Shown piece by piece: positions 1 to 7,595 of a stretch of 15,887 nucleotides of DNA. The notes beneath the pieces were generated by a model that ran no database searches, had not been told where the DNA came from, and worked only from the letters and a program-made list of their open reading frames with translations. Positions within the stretch are counted from its first letter, which is position 1; each line of letters starts with the position of its first letter. This DNA comes from Enterovibrio sp042096095 (GTDB lineage Bacteria; Pseudomonadota; Gammaproteobacteria; Enterobacterales; Vibrionaceae). The position numbers and the translations under genes are program-made. The stretch lies in assembly GCA_042096095.1 (NCBI GenBank), contig JBELME010000078.1:1-15887 (forward strand), given 5' to 3'.

Positions 1-378
1 ATTGCTGACAGCTTGCCGCAATGTATTGCGATCTCAAACAATTACGGCCCTGAGCACTTGATCGTGCAAACCAAGAACCCACGTGAATCGCTGCCGCTGC
101 TTGATAATGCAGGCTCGATTTTCCTCGGCGCTTGGTCACCAGAGTCCGTTGGTGATTATGCCTCTGGCACCAACCACGTGCTGCCAACCTATGGTTTTAC
201 GCGTACCTATTCAAGTCTTGGACTTGCGGATTTCAGCAAACGTATGACCGTACAAGAGTTGTCAGCCGATGGCCTTCAAGCATTGGCACCCACCGTGGTT
301 GCCATGGCTAACGCAGAAGGGCTAGACGCACACAGAAATGCCGTCACGCTTCGCGTTGAAAAACTCAACAAAGCTTAA
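1..378 (+). CDS. hisD: histidinol dehydrogenase, C-terminal part (5' end outside window)
   Basis: HisD is a cytoplasmic zinc enzyme that oxidises L-histidinol to L-histidine in two NAD-dependent steps, the last reactions of the pathway. The frame is open from base 1, so only the last 125 residues are present; the family is about 430 residues long. The visible part matches the family C-terminus closely. It has a GPEHL block, then GDYASGTNHVLPTYG, whose aspartate corresponds to a zinc ligand, then the KRMTVQEL block. Near the end is an AHRNAV segment whose histidine corresponds to the second late zinc ligand (Asp360 and His419 in the E. coli enzyme, from memory). The TAA stop at 376-378 is 13 nt before the hisC start, so the two genes are co-transcribed. 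The real start lies left of the window; the TTG at 13 is internal. Identity is firm. Confidence 0.97.
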   Translation: MADSLPQCIAISNNYGPEHLIVQTKNPRESLPLLDNAGSIFLGAWSPESVGDYASGTNHVLPTYGFTRTYSSLGLADFSKRMTVQELSADGLQALAPTVVAMANAEGLDAHRNAVTLRVEKLNKA

Positions 379-391
379 TTTAGGGGTTGTT

Positions 392-1438
392 ATGGATATT
401 GAGAAGTTAGCCCGTAAGGACGTTCAAGCGTTGACCCCTTACCTGTCTGCTCGCCGTTTGGGCGGGCAAGGTGATGTTTGGCTAAACGCCAACGAATCAC
501 CGTTTAACAACGAATATGTGGTCAGCGGCAATAGCCTAAACCGCTACAGCGAATGTCAGCCTGACCCTTTGATTCGCGCTTACGCAGACTATGCAGGCGT
601 GCGACCAGACCAAGTGCTGACCTCACGCGGCGCAGACGAAAGCATCGAGCTGTTGATCCGCACTTTCTGTGAAGCTGGCGAAGATTCGATTCTGTTCTGC
701 CCGCCAACGTACGGCATGTATGCCATCAGTGCGGAAACCTTTGGCGTTTCGCGTAAAACCGTGCCGCTCACAGAAGACTGGCAGCTCAACATGCCAGAGA
801 TCGAAAAGCAGATTGATGGCGTTAAGTTAGTGTTCGTTTGTAGCCCTAACAACCCAACGGGTAACCTTCTGAACCGCAATGACATTGAAGCACTGCTCGA
901 AATGACGGCAGGTAAAGCGCTGGTGGTTGTCGATGAAGCCTATATCGATTTTTGTCCGGAAGCATCAACGGTCGATCTTCTGGTGCGCTACCCGAACCTC
1001 GCCATTTTACGCACCATGTCGAAGGCGTTTGCGCTTGCAGGTCTTCGCTGTGGTTTCACACTGGCGAACACGCAAGTCATCCAACTGATGTTAAAGGTGA
1101 TTGCCCCCTACCCTGTACCAGTGCCTGTTACCGAGATCGCTTGTCAAGCGCTATCAGAAGTGGGCCTTGCTCGCATGAAATATCAGGTACTTGATCTCAA
1201 CGCCAACCGCGCATACCTACAAGCAGGGCTCTCCATGCTGCCAGGTGTTCAAGTGTTTGACGGCTACGGCAACTACCTACTGGTTAAATTCGACGATGCT
1301 GACCTTTTGTTCTCAACCCTATGGGATAACGGCATCATCCTAAGACGCTCACCAATAGAAGGCTGCATTCGCATTAGCGTCGGTAACCGAGAAGAGTGCG
1401 AAAAAACCCTGACCTTTATTCGCCAACAACTGGCGTAG
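392..1438 (+). CDS. hisC: histidinol-phosphate aminotransferase
   Basis: HisC is a PLP-dependent class I/II aminotransferase that converts imidazole acetol phosphate and glutamate to histidinol phosphate and 2-oxoglutarate. The product is 348 residues, close to the family's roughly 355. The substrate-site LNANESP motif lies near residues 31-37. A CSPNNPTGN block is followed by VVDEAYIDF, which holds the aspartate that contacts the PLP ring nitrogen. The Schiff-base lysine is K211 in TMSKAFALAGLRCGF. The frame is open further upstream, to an ATG at 338, but that would overlap hisD by 41 nt. The ATG at 392 has an AGGGG ribosome site at 382-386 with 5-nt spacing and gives the canonical MDIEKLARKDV start, so I use it. 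It sits 13 nt after hisD and 37 nt before hisB, inside the his operon. Confidence 0.97.
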   Translation: MDIEKLARKDVQALTPYLSARRLGGQGDVWLNANESPFNNEYVVSGNSLNRYSECQPDPLIRAYADYAGVRPDQVLTSRGADESIELLIRTFCEAGEDSILFCPPTYGMYAISAETFGVSRKTVPLTEDWQLNMPEIEKQIDGVKLVFVCSPNNPTGNLLNRNDIEALLEMTAGKALVVVDEAYIDFCPEASTVDLLVRYPNLAILRTMSKAFALAGLRCGFTLANTQVIQLMLKVIAPYPVPVPVTEIACQALSEVGLARMKYQVLDLNANRAYLQAGLSMLPGVQVFDGYGNYLLVKFDDADLLFSTLWDNGIILRRSPIEGCIRISVGNREECEKTLTFIRQQLA

Positions 1439-1475
1439 AGCAGGAAGCGAAGGACGTATTGTTAAGGAAAGCAAT

Positions 1476-2543
1476 GTGAAAGAAAAAATTCTCTTTATTG
1501 ACCGCGATGGCACCTTGATTGTTGAGCCGCCAGTAGACTTTCAAGTCGACCGCCTCGACAAGCTCAAGTTCGAACCTTTCGTGATCCCCGCACTTCTCGC
1601 ACTGCAAGACGCGGGTTACAAGCTAGTAATGGTGACCAACCAAGATGGTTTAGGCACTGACAGTTACCCACAAGCGGATTTCGATGCGCCACATAATATG
1701 ATGATGGAGATTTTCGAATCTCAAGGCGTGAAGTTTGCTGATGTTCTGATTTGCCCCCACTTCGACCACGAAGACTGTAGCTGTCGCAAACCTAAACTGG
1801 GTTTGGTGAAAGAGTACTTGCAACAAGGCCGTGTTGATTTCAAAACCTCTGCAGTGATTGGCGATCGTCAAACCGATATCCAACTCGCAGAGAACATGGC
1901 AATCCGTGGCATTCAGTACAACCCTGAAACCTTGGGTTGGAAACAAATCCTGAAAGATTTGACCACCAATCCACGTGTCGCATCGGTCACCCGTACCACC
2001 AAAGAAACCGACATTAACATCACGGTCAACTTGGATGAAACCGGTGGCAATAGCATCAGCACCGGTTTGGGTTTCTTCGATCACATGTTGGACCAAATCG
2101 CGACCCACGGCGGGTTCCGTATGGAAGTGGCGGTTGAAGGCGACCTACACATCGATGATCACCACACGGTTGAAGACACCGCATTAGCGTTGGGCCAAGC
2201 GCTGAAAGAAGCGCTCGGTAACAAACGCGGTATTGGCCGTTTCGGTTTCAGCCTGCCAATGGACGAATGCCTTGCACAATGTGCGTTGGATTTGTCAGGT
2301 CGCCCTTACCTGAAATTTGAAGCCAGTTTCTCACAAGAGAAAGTCGGCGACCTTTCAACAGAAATGGTCGAGCACTTCTTCCGTTCATTGACGGATTCCA
2401 TGGCATGTACGCTGCACCTGTCTTCAGATGGCGAAAACACGCACCACATAGTGGAAAGCTTGTTCAAAGCCTACGGCCGCACTCTGCGTCAGGCTATTCG
2501 TGTTGATGGTAATGAACTGCCAAGCAGCAAAGGCGTCCTCTAA
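1476..2543 (+). CDS. hisB: bifunctional histidinol-phosphatase / imidazoleglycerol-phosphate dehydratase
   Basis: This fused enzyme performs two non-consecutive steps: dehydration of imidazole glycerol phosphate (C-terminal half) and dephosphorylation of histidinol phosphate (N-terminal half). At 355 residues it equals the E. coli length. Residues 1-165 are a HAD-type phosphatase with the nucleophile motif DRDGT (D9, D11) and a zinc loop with C93, H95, C101 and C103. From about residue 167 comes the IGP dehydratase domain. It has two metal-binding blocks, DDHHTVED at 227-234 and the THHIVE block around H323, H324 and E327, as expected for the internally duplicated fold. The start is GTG at 1476, preceded by an AAGGA site at 1464-1468. 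An overlapping ATG at 1474 is followed immediately by TGA and cannot encode the protein. The stop TAA is part of the ribosome site of hisH. Confidence 0.97.
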   Translation: MKEKILFIDRDGTLIVEPPVDFQVDRLDKLKFEPFVIPALLALQDAGYKLVMVTNQDGLGTDSYPQADFDAPHNMMMEIFESQGVKFADVLICPHFDHEDCSCRKPKLGLVKEYLQQGRVDFKTSAVIGDRQTDIQLAENMAIRGIQYNPETLGWKQILKDLTTNPRVASVTRTTKETDINITVNLDETGGNSISTGLGFFDHMLDQIATHGGFRMEVAVEGDLHIDDHHTVEDTALALGQALKEALGNKRGIGRFGFSLPMDECLAQCALDLSGRPYLKFEASFSQEKVGDLSTEMVEHFFRSLTDSMACTLHLSSDGENTHHIVESLFKAYGRTLRQAIRVDGNELPSSKGVL

Positions 2544-2553
2544 GGAGAGAGAA

Positions 2554-3150
2554 ATGAGCAAGATTGTCATTATCGATACCGGATGCGCCAACGTCAGCTC
2601 AGTGCGATTTGCCATTGAGCGTTTGGGTTATGACGTGACGATCAGTCGCGACCCTGCGGTTGTTTTGGATGCGGACAAGCTGTTTTTGCCAGGTGTAGGC
2701 ACAGCAACAGAGGCAATGAAAAACCTAGAAGAGCGCGACTTGATTGCGCTCGTTCAGCAGGTAAAACAACCTCTGCTTGGCATTTGCCTTGGCATGCAAC
2801 TTCTGGGGAATTCATCTCAAGAAGGTAAAACTGACGTGAGCTGCTTAGGCCATGTCCCTGCAAGTACCTCCTTGATGGAGACAGGCGATTTGCCTTTGCC
2901 TCACATGGGCTGGAACACAGTGACACCCGTGGATAACCATCCACTGTTTAAAGACATTCCAGAAAACAGCTATTTCTACTTTGTACACAGTTACGCCATG
3001 CCAGAAGGTGACTACACCATTGGCCGTTGCGATTACGGTCATGCATTCAGCGCCGCGGTTCAAAGCGGTAACTACTATGGTGTGCAGTTCCACCCTGAGC
3101 GTTCAAGCAAAGCCGGTGCGCAGTTAATCAAAAACTTCTTGGAGATGTAA
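2554..3150 (+). CDS. hisH: imidazole glycerol phosphate synthase, glutamine amidotransferase subunit
   Basis: HisH is the class I glutaminase half of IGP synthase. It releases ammonia from glutamine and channels it to HisF. The 198-residue product has the full triad: C78 in GICLGMQLL, with H180 and E182 in GVQFHPERSSKAG. The oxyanion-region PGVGT motif is near residues 46-50. The reading frame is open from an ATG at 2500, inside hisB, but the ATG at 2554 follows a strong TAAGGAGAG site at 2541-2549 and gives the family start MSKIVIIDTG, so it is preferred. The gene starts 10 nt after hisB and ends 6 nt before hisA. It works as a heterodimer with the HisF encoded two genes downstream. Confidence 0.97.
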   Translation: MSKIVIIDTGCANVSSVRFAIERLGYDVTISRDPAVVLDADKLFLPGVGTATEAMKNLEERDLIALVQQVKQPLLGICLGMQLLGNSSQEGKTDVSCLGHVPASTSLMETGDLPLPHMGWNTVTPVDNHPLFKDIPENSYFYFVHSYAMPEGDYTIGRCDYGHAFSAAVQSGNYYGVQFHPERSSKAGAQLIKNFLEM

Positions 3151-3156
3151 TTAGGG

Positions 3157-3894
3157 ATGATTATTCCAGCGTTAGATTTGATCGACGGACAAGTGGTTCG
3201 TCTTTATCAAGGTGACTACGGACAAGTTACCGAATACAAAGTGAACCCAAGCGAGCAGTTCGCGCTGTACCACAAAGCTGGTGCTAATTGGCTTCACCTT
3301 GTTGATTTGACCGGTGCGAAAGATACGTCTGCGCGCCAAATCTCCATGATCAGCAGCTTGATTGAAAGTACGCCAGCAAACATCCAAATCGGTGGCGGCG
3401 TGCGCAAAGAAAGCGATGTCGTTGAACTGCTTCGTGCAGGCGCAAAGCGTGTTGTTATCGGCTCTACCGCCGTGAAGCAGCCGGAAATCGTAAAGAGTTG
3501 GATGGAGAAATACGGCCCAGAACAAATCGTGTTGGCACTGGACATCAACATTGATGACAACGGCAACCGCATTGTTGCCGTATCAGGTTGGCAGGAAGAC
3601 TCAGGCGTGACCATCGAAGCGCTGCTTGAAGATTTCTTAACGGTTGGTTTGAAGCACGTTCTATGCACTGACATTTCCCGTGACGGCACACTGGCAGGCT
3701 CAAACGTCGAGCTCTACAAAGACCTTTGCGCCGCTTACCCAAGCGTTCAATTCCAATCATCCGGTGGCATTGGCTCACTGGCAGACATTGAAGCCCTGAA
3801 AGGGTCTGGCGTCGCTGGGGTTATCGTGGGCCGTGCGCTACTAGACGAGAAGTTCACCGCAGAGGAGGCATTCGCATGCTGGCAAGAAGAATAA
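3157..3894 (+). CDS. hisA: ProFAR isomerase (phosphoribosylformimino-AICAR-phosphate isomerase)
   Basis: HisA is a TIM-barrel isomerase that performs the Amadori rearrangement of ProFAR to PRFAR, the substrate of HisF/HisH. At 245 residues it has the normal length. The catalytic aspartates are D7 (MIIPALDLIDG) and D129 (VLALDINID). Phosphate-binding glycine blocks are IGGGVR near residue 78 and SSGGIG plus VIVGRALL near the C-terminus, reflecting the half-barrel duplication. The ATG at 3157 gives the invariant MIIPALD start. The nearest purine-rich sequence abuts the start (AGGG at 3153-3156), and the next, GGAG at 3141-3144, is 12 nt away. Translation therefore probably depends on coupling to hisH, whose stop is only 6 nt upstream; that is an inference. 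The 3' end overlaps hisF by 19 nt. Confidence 0.97.
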   Translation: MIIPALDLIDGQVVRLYQGDYGQVTEYKVNPSEQFALYHKAGANWLHLVDLTGAKDTSARQISMISSLIESTPANIQIGGGVRKESDVVELLRAGAKRVVIGSTAVKQPEIVKSWMEKYGPEQIVLALDINIDDNGNRIVAVSGWQEDSGVTIEALLEDFLTVGLKHVLCTDISRDGTLAGSNVELYKDLCAAYPSVQFQSSGGIGSLADIEALKGSGVAGVIVGRALLDEKFTAEEAFACWQEE

Positions 3895-4649
3895 TTCCCT
3901 GTCTCGATGTGCGTGATGGCCAAGTGGTGAAAGGTGTTCAATTCCGTAACCACGAAATCATAGGCGACATCGTACCGCTTGCAGCGCGTTATGCCGCTGA
4001 AGGCGCAGACGAACTGGTGTTTTACGATATCACCGCATCAAGCGATGGCCGTGTTGTCGACAAAAGCTGGGTGGCGCGTGTGGCTGAAGTCATCGACATT
4101 CCTTTCTGTGTGGCTGGCGGCATTAAAACCGCAGAAGACGCCAAGCGCATCCTGGAGTTTGGTGCAGATAAAATCTCCATCAACTCTCCTGCTCTGGCCA
4201 ACCCTGAACTCATTACTGAGCTTGCTGAGAAATTCGGTGTGCAATGTATCGTCGTCGGTGTCGACTCTTATTACGACAAAGACACGGGGAAATATCAGGT
4301 TTATCAATTTACTGGCGACGAAGCGCGCACCAAAGCAACGCAATGGGAAACCCGTGATTGGGTCCAGGAAGTACAAAAGCGTGGTGCTGGTGAAATCGTA
4401 CTGAACATGATGAACCAAGATGGTGTGCGCAACGGTTACGACCTTGAACAGCTGAACATGGTTCGCGAAGTGTGCCACGTGCCGCTGATTGCTTCGGGCG
4501 GCGCAGGTGAAATGGTTCACTTTGCCGATGCCTACAAGAAAGCGAATGTTGACGGTGCATTGGCAGCGTCTGTATTCCACAAGCAGATCATCAACATTGG
4601 TGAACTGAAACAATACTTAAAACAACAAGACGTGGAGATCCGCTTATGA
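3876..4649 (+). CDS. hisF: imidazole glycerol phosphate synthase, cyclase subunit
   Basis: HisF is the TIM-barrel cyclase half of IGP synthase. It uses ammonia from HisH to turn PRFAR into imidazole glycerol phosphate and AICAR, which feeds purine synthesis. The product is 257 residues, and the two catalytic aspartates are D11 (IIPCLDVRDG) and D130 (VVGVDSYY). Phosphate-binding blocks are VAGGIKT near residue 79 and IASGGAGEM in the C-terminal half. The start ATG lies 19 nt inside hisA, behind an AGAGGAGG site at 3861-3868. The same bases encode the ACWQE tail of HisA and the MLARR start of HisF in different frames. E. coli uses a similar overlap (from memory), so this is conserved and not odd. 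The stop overlaps the hisI start as ATGA. Confidence 0.97.
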   Translation: MLARRIIPCLDVRDGQVVKGVQFRNHEIIGDIVPLAARYAAEGADELVFYDITASSDGRVVDKSWVARVAEVIDIPFCVAGGIKTAEDAKRILEFGADKISINSPALANPELITELAEKFGVQCIVVGVDSYYDKDTGKYQVYQFTGDEARTKATQWETRDWVQEVQKRGAGEIVLNMMNQDGVRNGYDLEQLNMVREVCHVPLIASGGAGEMVHFADAYKKANVDGALAASVFHKQIINIGELKQYLKQQDVEIRL

Positions 4650-5278
4650 GCCAGACACAAGGAAATGCAGTGCTCGCTGACAGCATTGACTGGGACAAGG
4701 TTGACGGACTCGTGCCTGCCATCGTCCAAAACGCGAACAGCGGACAGGTTCTGATGATGGGTTACATGAATCAAGACGCGCTGGCAAAAACGCTTGATAC
4801 CGAACAAGTGACCTTTTTCTCACGCACCAAGGAACGTCTTTGGACCAAAGGCGAAACCTCTGGAAACGTATTGCGCCTCAAGCACATCACCGTCGATTGC
4901 GACAAAGATACCCTGCTCGTGCAAGCCGATCCTATTGGCCCAACCTGCCACCTTGGCACCGAGACCTGCTGGGGAGAAGACGACGCACACAAACCTTCAT
5001 TGGTGTTCCTTCATCAATTGGAGCAGGTGCTGGCATCCCGTCGAGGATCCGATCCTTCTTCATCTTACACTGCGTCGCTATATGCTAAGGGTACCAAGCG
5101 TATTTCGCAGAAAGTGGGCGAAGAAGGCGTTGAAGTCGCGCTTGCAGCGACGTCGGGCGATAAGGAGGAATTGATCAATGAATCCGCAGACCTGATGTAC
5201 CACTTAATGGTGCTTCTGCAAGACCAAGGCTTCTCGCTAGAAGACGTGGCGAACAAGCTAAAAGAGCGCCACAAATAA
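4646..5278 (+). CDS. hisI: bifunctional phosphoribosyl-AMP cyclohydrolase / phosphoribosyl-ATP pyrophosphatase
   Basis: This fused HisIE enzyme performs steps two and three of histidine synthesis: hydrolysis of PR-ATP to PR-AMP, then opening of the adenine ring to ProFAR. The product is 210 residues, close to the usual 200-205. The N-terminal cyclohydrolase (about residues 15-115) has the DCDKD metal motif (D84, D86, D88) and zinc cysteines C85, C101 and C108 in the TCHLGTETCWGE region. The C-terminal pyrophosphatase (about 120-205) is the all-helical MazG-like type, with E159, E160 and E163 in KVGEEGVEVA and E179 and D182 in NESADLMYH. It starts by a 4-nt ATGA overlap with hisF and is the last his gene. 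A clear terminator follows 22 nt after the stop. Confidence 0.97.
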   Translation: MSQTQGNAVLADSIDWDKVDGLVPAIVQNANSGQVLMMGYMNQDALAKTLDTEQVTFFSRTKERLWTKGETSGNVLRLKHITVDCDKDTLLVQADPIGPTCHLGTETCWGEDDAHKPSLVFLHQLEQVLASRRGSDPSSSYTASLYAKGTKRISQKVGEEGVEVALAATSGDKEELINESADLMYHLMVLLQDQGFSLEDVANKLKERHK

Positions 5279-5300
5279 GCACCAAACGCTTCGAATATCA

Positions 5301-5330
5301 GGGCAATCCAATGCAGGTTGCCCTTTTTTT
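5301..5330 (+). terminator. intrinsic terminator of the his operon
   Basis: A GGGCAA arm (5301-5306) pairs with TTGCCC (5318-5323). An inner CC/GG pair of bases extends the stem past a single bulged T, and the loop is AATGCA. Seven T residues (5324-5330) follow directly. It lies 22 nt after the hisI stop and separates the his operon from the pse genes. Confidence 0.9.
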
Positions 5331-5359
5331 ACCCTGACAATCACGGTGTATGCATTTTT

Positions 5360-5427
5360 CTCCAACGAAATCCGACGCTATCAGTTAAAATTACTTTAAA
5401 TACTGAGACTAATGCTTAAGGATTGAA
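5360..5427 (+). promoter_or_regulatory. probable promoter and leader region of the pse operon
   Basis: This AT-rich stretch lies between the his terminator and pseB. Candidate -10 hexamers are TAAAAT at 5386-5391 and TTAAAT at 5396-5401, but neither has a convincing -35 at normal spacing. I saw no sigma-54 (GG-N10-GC) or clear FliA-type site. The strongest argument for a promoter is its position after a terminator and before a six-gene operon. The pseB ribosome site AAGGA is at 5418-5422, 5 nt from its ATG. Confidence 0.3.
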
Positions 5428-6423
5428 ATGTTTAACGGCAAGTCGATTTTGATCACCGGTGGAACCGGATCCTTTGGAAAGAAATATACCCGCACTATCC
5501 TTACTCGTTACAAGCCTAAGCGTCTTATCATTCTCTCTCGCGATGAACTCAAGCAATTTGAAATGCAGCAAGAGTTTAATGATCCTTGCATGCGCTACTT
5601 TATTGGCGATGTAAGAGACAGCGACAGAATGATGCAGGCCATGAATGGCGTAGATTTCGTGATTCATGCTGCGGCGTTAAAACAAGTGCCTGCGGCTGAA
5701 TACAATCCCATGGAGTGTATTAAGACCAACGTTCATGGCGCGGAGAACATCATTCGTGCCGCGATAGCGAATAACGTCGCCAAAGTCATCGCGCTATCCA
5801 CAGACAAAGCAGCTAGCCCAAATAACCTCTACGGCGCGACAAAGCTTTGTTCAGACAAACTCTTTGTTGCGGCCAATAACATGCGTGGTGAAAGCCAAAC
5901 GCAATTTGCGGTTGTTCGTTACGGTAATGTCGTCGGCTCGCGCGGTTCAGTCGTGCCCTTTTTCAAAAAGCTGGCCGCAGAAGGCGCTGAATCTCTGCCT
6001 GTGACACATCCTGATATGACACGCTTCTGGATCACCTTGCAGCAAGGTGTCGATTTCGTCCTGAAGAATTTCTCTCGCATGCAAGGCGGTGAAATCTTCG
6101 TGCCGAAAATCCCATCCGTTCGTCTTATCGATTTAGCCACCGCTTATGGTAACGGCTTACCGATTAAAGAAGTCGGGATTCGCCCGGGCGAGAAAATGCA
6201 TGAAATCATGTGCCCAAGCGACGATTCCCACCTCACGCTAGAATTTGACGATCATTACGTGATGCGCCCAACGATTAAGTTCTATTCGGCGGATTATGAC
6301 TATTCACACAATCCGTTAGGTGAAACAGGCACGCCTGTTTCTGAAGGGTTCGAATACCATTCAGGCAGCAACCCCGAATTTTTGAATGTTGAACAGATTC
6401 TGGAATTTGAGCAGCAATCATGA
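5428..6423 (+). CDS. pseB: UDP-N-acetylglucosamine 4,6-dehydratase (inverting)
   Basis: PseB is a short-chain dehydrogenase/reductase-fold enzyme that starts pseudaminic acid synthesis. It uses bound NADP to convert UDP-GlcNAc to UDP-2-acetamido-2,6-dideoxy-L-arabino-4-hexulose, with C5 inversion. The 331-residue product has the N-terminal dinucleotide motif GGTGSFG (residues 11-17). The active-site set is T125-D126-K127 in STDKAAS, followed by Y135 and K139 in NLYGATKL. This arrangement fits the soluble PseB/FlaA1 type, not the long membrane-anchored dehydratases, because no transmembrane segments precede the Rossmann domain. It has a good AAGGA ribosome site. Its TGA stop overlaps the pseC start as ATGA. 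Related RmlB/CapD-family dehydratases are the main alternative, but the five following genes make PseB the right call. Confidence 0.95.
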   Translation: MFNGKSILITGGTGSFGKKYTRTILTRYKPKRLIILSRDELKQFEMQQEFNDPCMRYFIGDVRDSDRMMQAMNGVDFVIHAAALKQVPAAEYNPMECIKTNVHGAENIIRAAIANNVAKVIALSTDKAASPNNLYGATKLCSDKLFVAANNMRGESQTQFAVVRYGNVVGSRGSVVPFFKKLAAEGAESLPVTHPDMTRFWITLQQGVDFVLKNFSRMQGGEIFVPKIPSVRLIDLATAYGNGLPIKEVGIRPGEKMHEIMCPSDDSHLTLEFDDHYVMRPTIKFYSADYDYSHNPLGETGTPVSEGFEYHSGSNPEFLNVEQILEFEQQS

Positions 6424-7586
6424 TCCCTTACGGTAAACAAACCATCAGCCAAGCCGACATTGATGCGGTTGTCGATGCGCTGTCATCAGACTTCATCACC
6501 CAAGGCCCAAAGGTCGGTGAATTCGAACAGGCCGTTGCCAACAAAGTCGGGGCGGCATTTGGCGTGGCTGCAAACAGCGCCACCTCCAGTCTGCATTTGG
6601 CCTGCCTAGCACTGGGGCTGAACGCAGGCAAGCGTTTGTGGACGTCACCGAACACCTTTGTCGCGTCTGCGAACTGCGGCCTGTACTGTGGCGCAGAGGT
6701 CGATTTTGTCGATATCGACCCATCTACTTACAATTTGTGCCCGAAAAAGCTCGAAGAGAAACTGATTACAGCTGAACACGCTAACCAACTTCCTGATGTG
6801 TTAGTTGCCGTGCACATGTGCGGACAAAGCTGCGACATGGCGGCCATTGGCCGTTTAGCGAAACAATACGGTTTTCGTGTCATTGAAGATGCCTCCCATG
6901 CCATTGGCGGCACATACCAAGGTGAGTATGTCGGCAACTGCCAGCACAGCGACATTACAGTATTCAGTTTTCATCCCGTAAAAATCGTCACTACCGCAGA
7001 AGGCGGCATGGCGGTGACCAACGACGCTGAATTAGCGAAAGCCATGGAAAACCTGCGCAGCCATGGGGTCACCCGCGACCCCGCTGCGTTAAAAGACGCA
7101 AACCAAGGCGCTTGGTACTACGAGCAGCACGCCCTCGGATTCAATTACCGCATGACGGATTTACAAGCCGCACTCGGTGTTTCTCAACTCACCCGCCTTG
7201 ATGAATTTGTTGAACGACGCAATCAGCTTGCCCAGCGCTATAACGAGAAACTGGCGTCTCTAGCACTCACAACACCGACATTGCTCAATGATTGTAATTC
7301 GGCATGGCATTTGTATGTGATTCAGCTTGAGGACCCTTCTTGCCGTCGTCGCGTGTTTGATGCGATGCGGGAACAAGGTATTGGTGTGCATGTTCACTAT
7401 ATTCCTGTTCATACCCAGCCCTACTATCAAGCGTTGGGATTCAATTGGGGGCAATTCCCCGCTGCAGAAGCGTATTACCATGCGGCACTCAGTTTGCCCT
7501 TGTTCTTCGACATGACAGATGAAGAACAAGATCAGGTGGTTTCAGCGCTTTCCGACGCCATTTCGTCGGCGCAGAATGTCAGTTAA
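6420..7586 (+). CDS. pseC: UDP-4-amino-4,6-dideoxy-N-acetyl-beta-L-altrosamine transaminase
   Basis: PseC is a PLP-dependent sugar aminotransferase of the DegT/DnrJ/EryC1 family. It aminates C4 of the PseB product using glutamate. The product is 388 residues. The N-terminal KVGEFEQAVANKVGA block, the ANSATSSLHLA substrate and phosphate region (about 51-61) and the VIEDASHAIGG motif (about 154-164) are typical. The PLP-binding lysine is K188 in FSFHPVKIVTTAEGG; the family has HP(V)K before a TTGEGG- or TTAEGG-like turn. It overlaps pseB by 4 nt and ends 9 nt before pseF. Family members acting on other 4-keto sugars (ArnB, WecE, PerA) look alike, so the substrate is assigned from context and from the closeness to PseC. 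Confidence 0.94.
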   Translation: MIPYGKQTISQADIDAVVDALSSDFITQGPKVGEFEQAVANKVGAAFGVAANSATSSLHLACLALGLNAGKRLWTSPNTFVASANCGLYCGAEVDFVDIDPSTYNLCPKKLEEKLITAEHANQLPDVLVAVHMCGQSCDMAAIGRLAKQYGFRVIEDASHAIGGTYQGEYVGNCQHSDITVFSFHPVKIVTTAEGGMAVTNDAELAKAMENLRSHGVTRDPAALKDANQGAWYYEQHALGFNYRMTDLQAALGVSQLTRLDEFVERRNQLAQRYNEKLASLALTTPTLLNDCNSAWHLYVIQLEDPSCRRRVFDAMREQGIGVHVHYIPVHTQPYYQALGFNWGQFPAAEAYYHAALSLPLFFDMTDEEQDQVVSALSDAISSAQNVS

Positions 7587-7595
7587 AAGGACAAT

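Noticed and set aside
338..391. Upstream extension of hisC to the ATG at 338
   Set aside because: It would overlap hisD by 41 nt and add 18 residues absent from the family. The ATG at 392 has a proper ribosome site and gives the canonical N-terminus.
1650..2108. 152-codon open frame on the minus strand opposite hisB
   Set aside because: Antisense shadow of the hisB phosphatase/dehydratase coding sequence, with no independent coding signal.
2500..2553. Upstream extension of hisH to the ATG at 2500
   Set aside because: The extension lies within hisB, whereas TAAGGAGAG directly before the ATG at 2554 fixes the start at MSKIVIIDTG.
4038..4613. 191-codon open frame on the minus strand opposite hisF
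   Set aside because: It lies entirely inside a well-conserved gene, has no recognisable domain and no ribosome site of note, and its composition is that of a mirrored coding frame.
5331..5427. FliA (sigma-28) or sigma-54 promoter for the pse operon
   Set aside because: I looked for CCGATAA-like and GG-N10-GC elements because pse genes often modify flagellin, but nothing with correct spacing was found.
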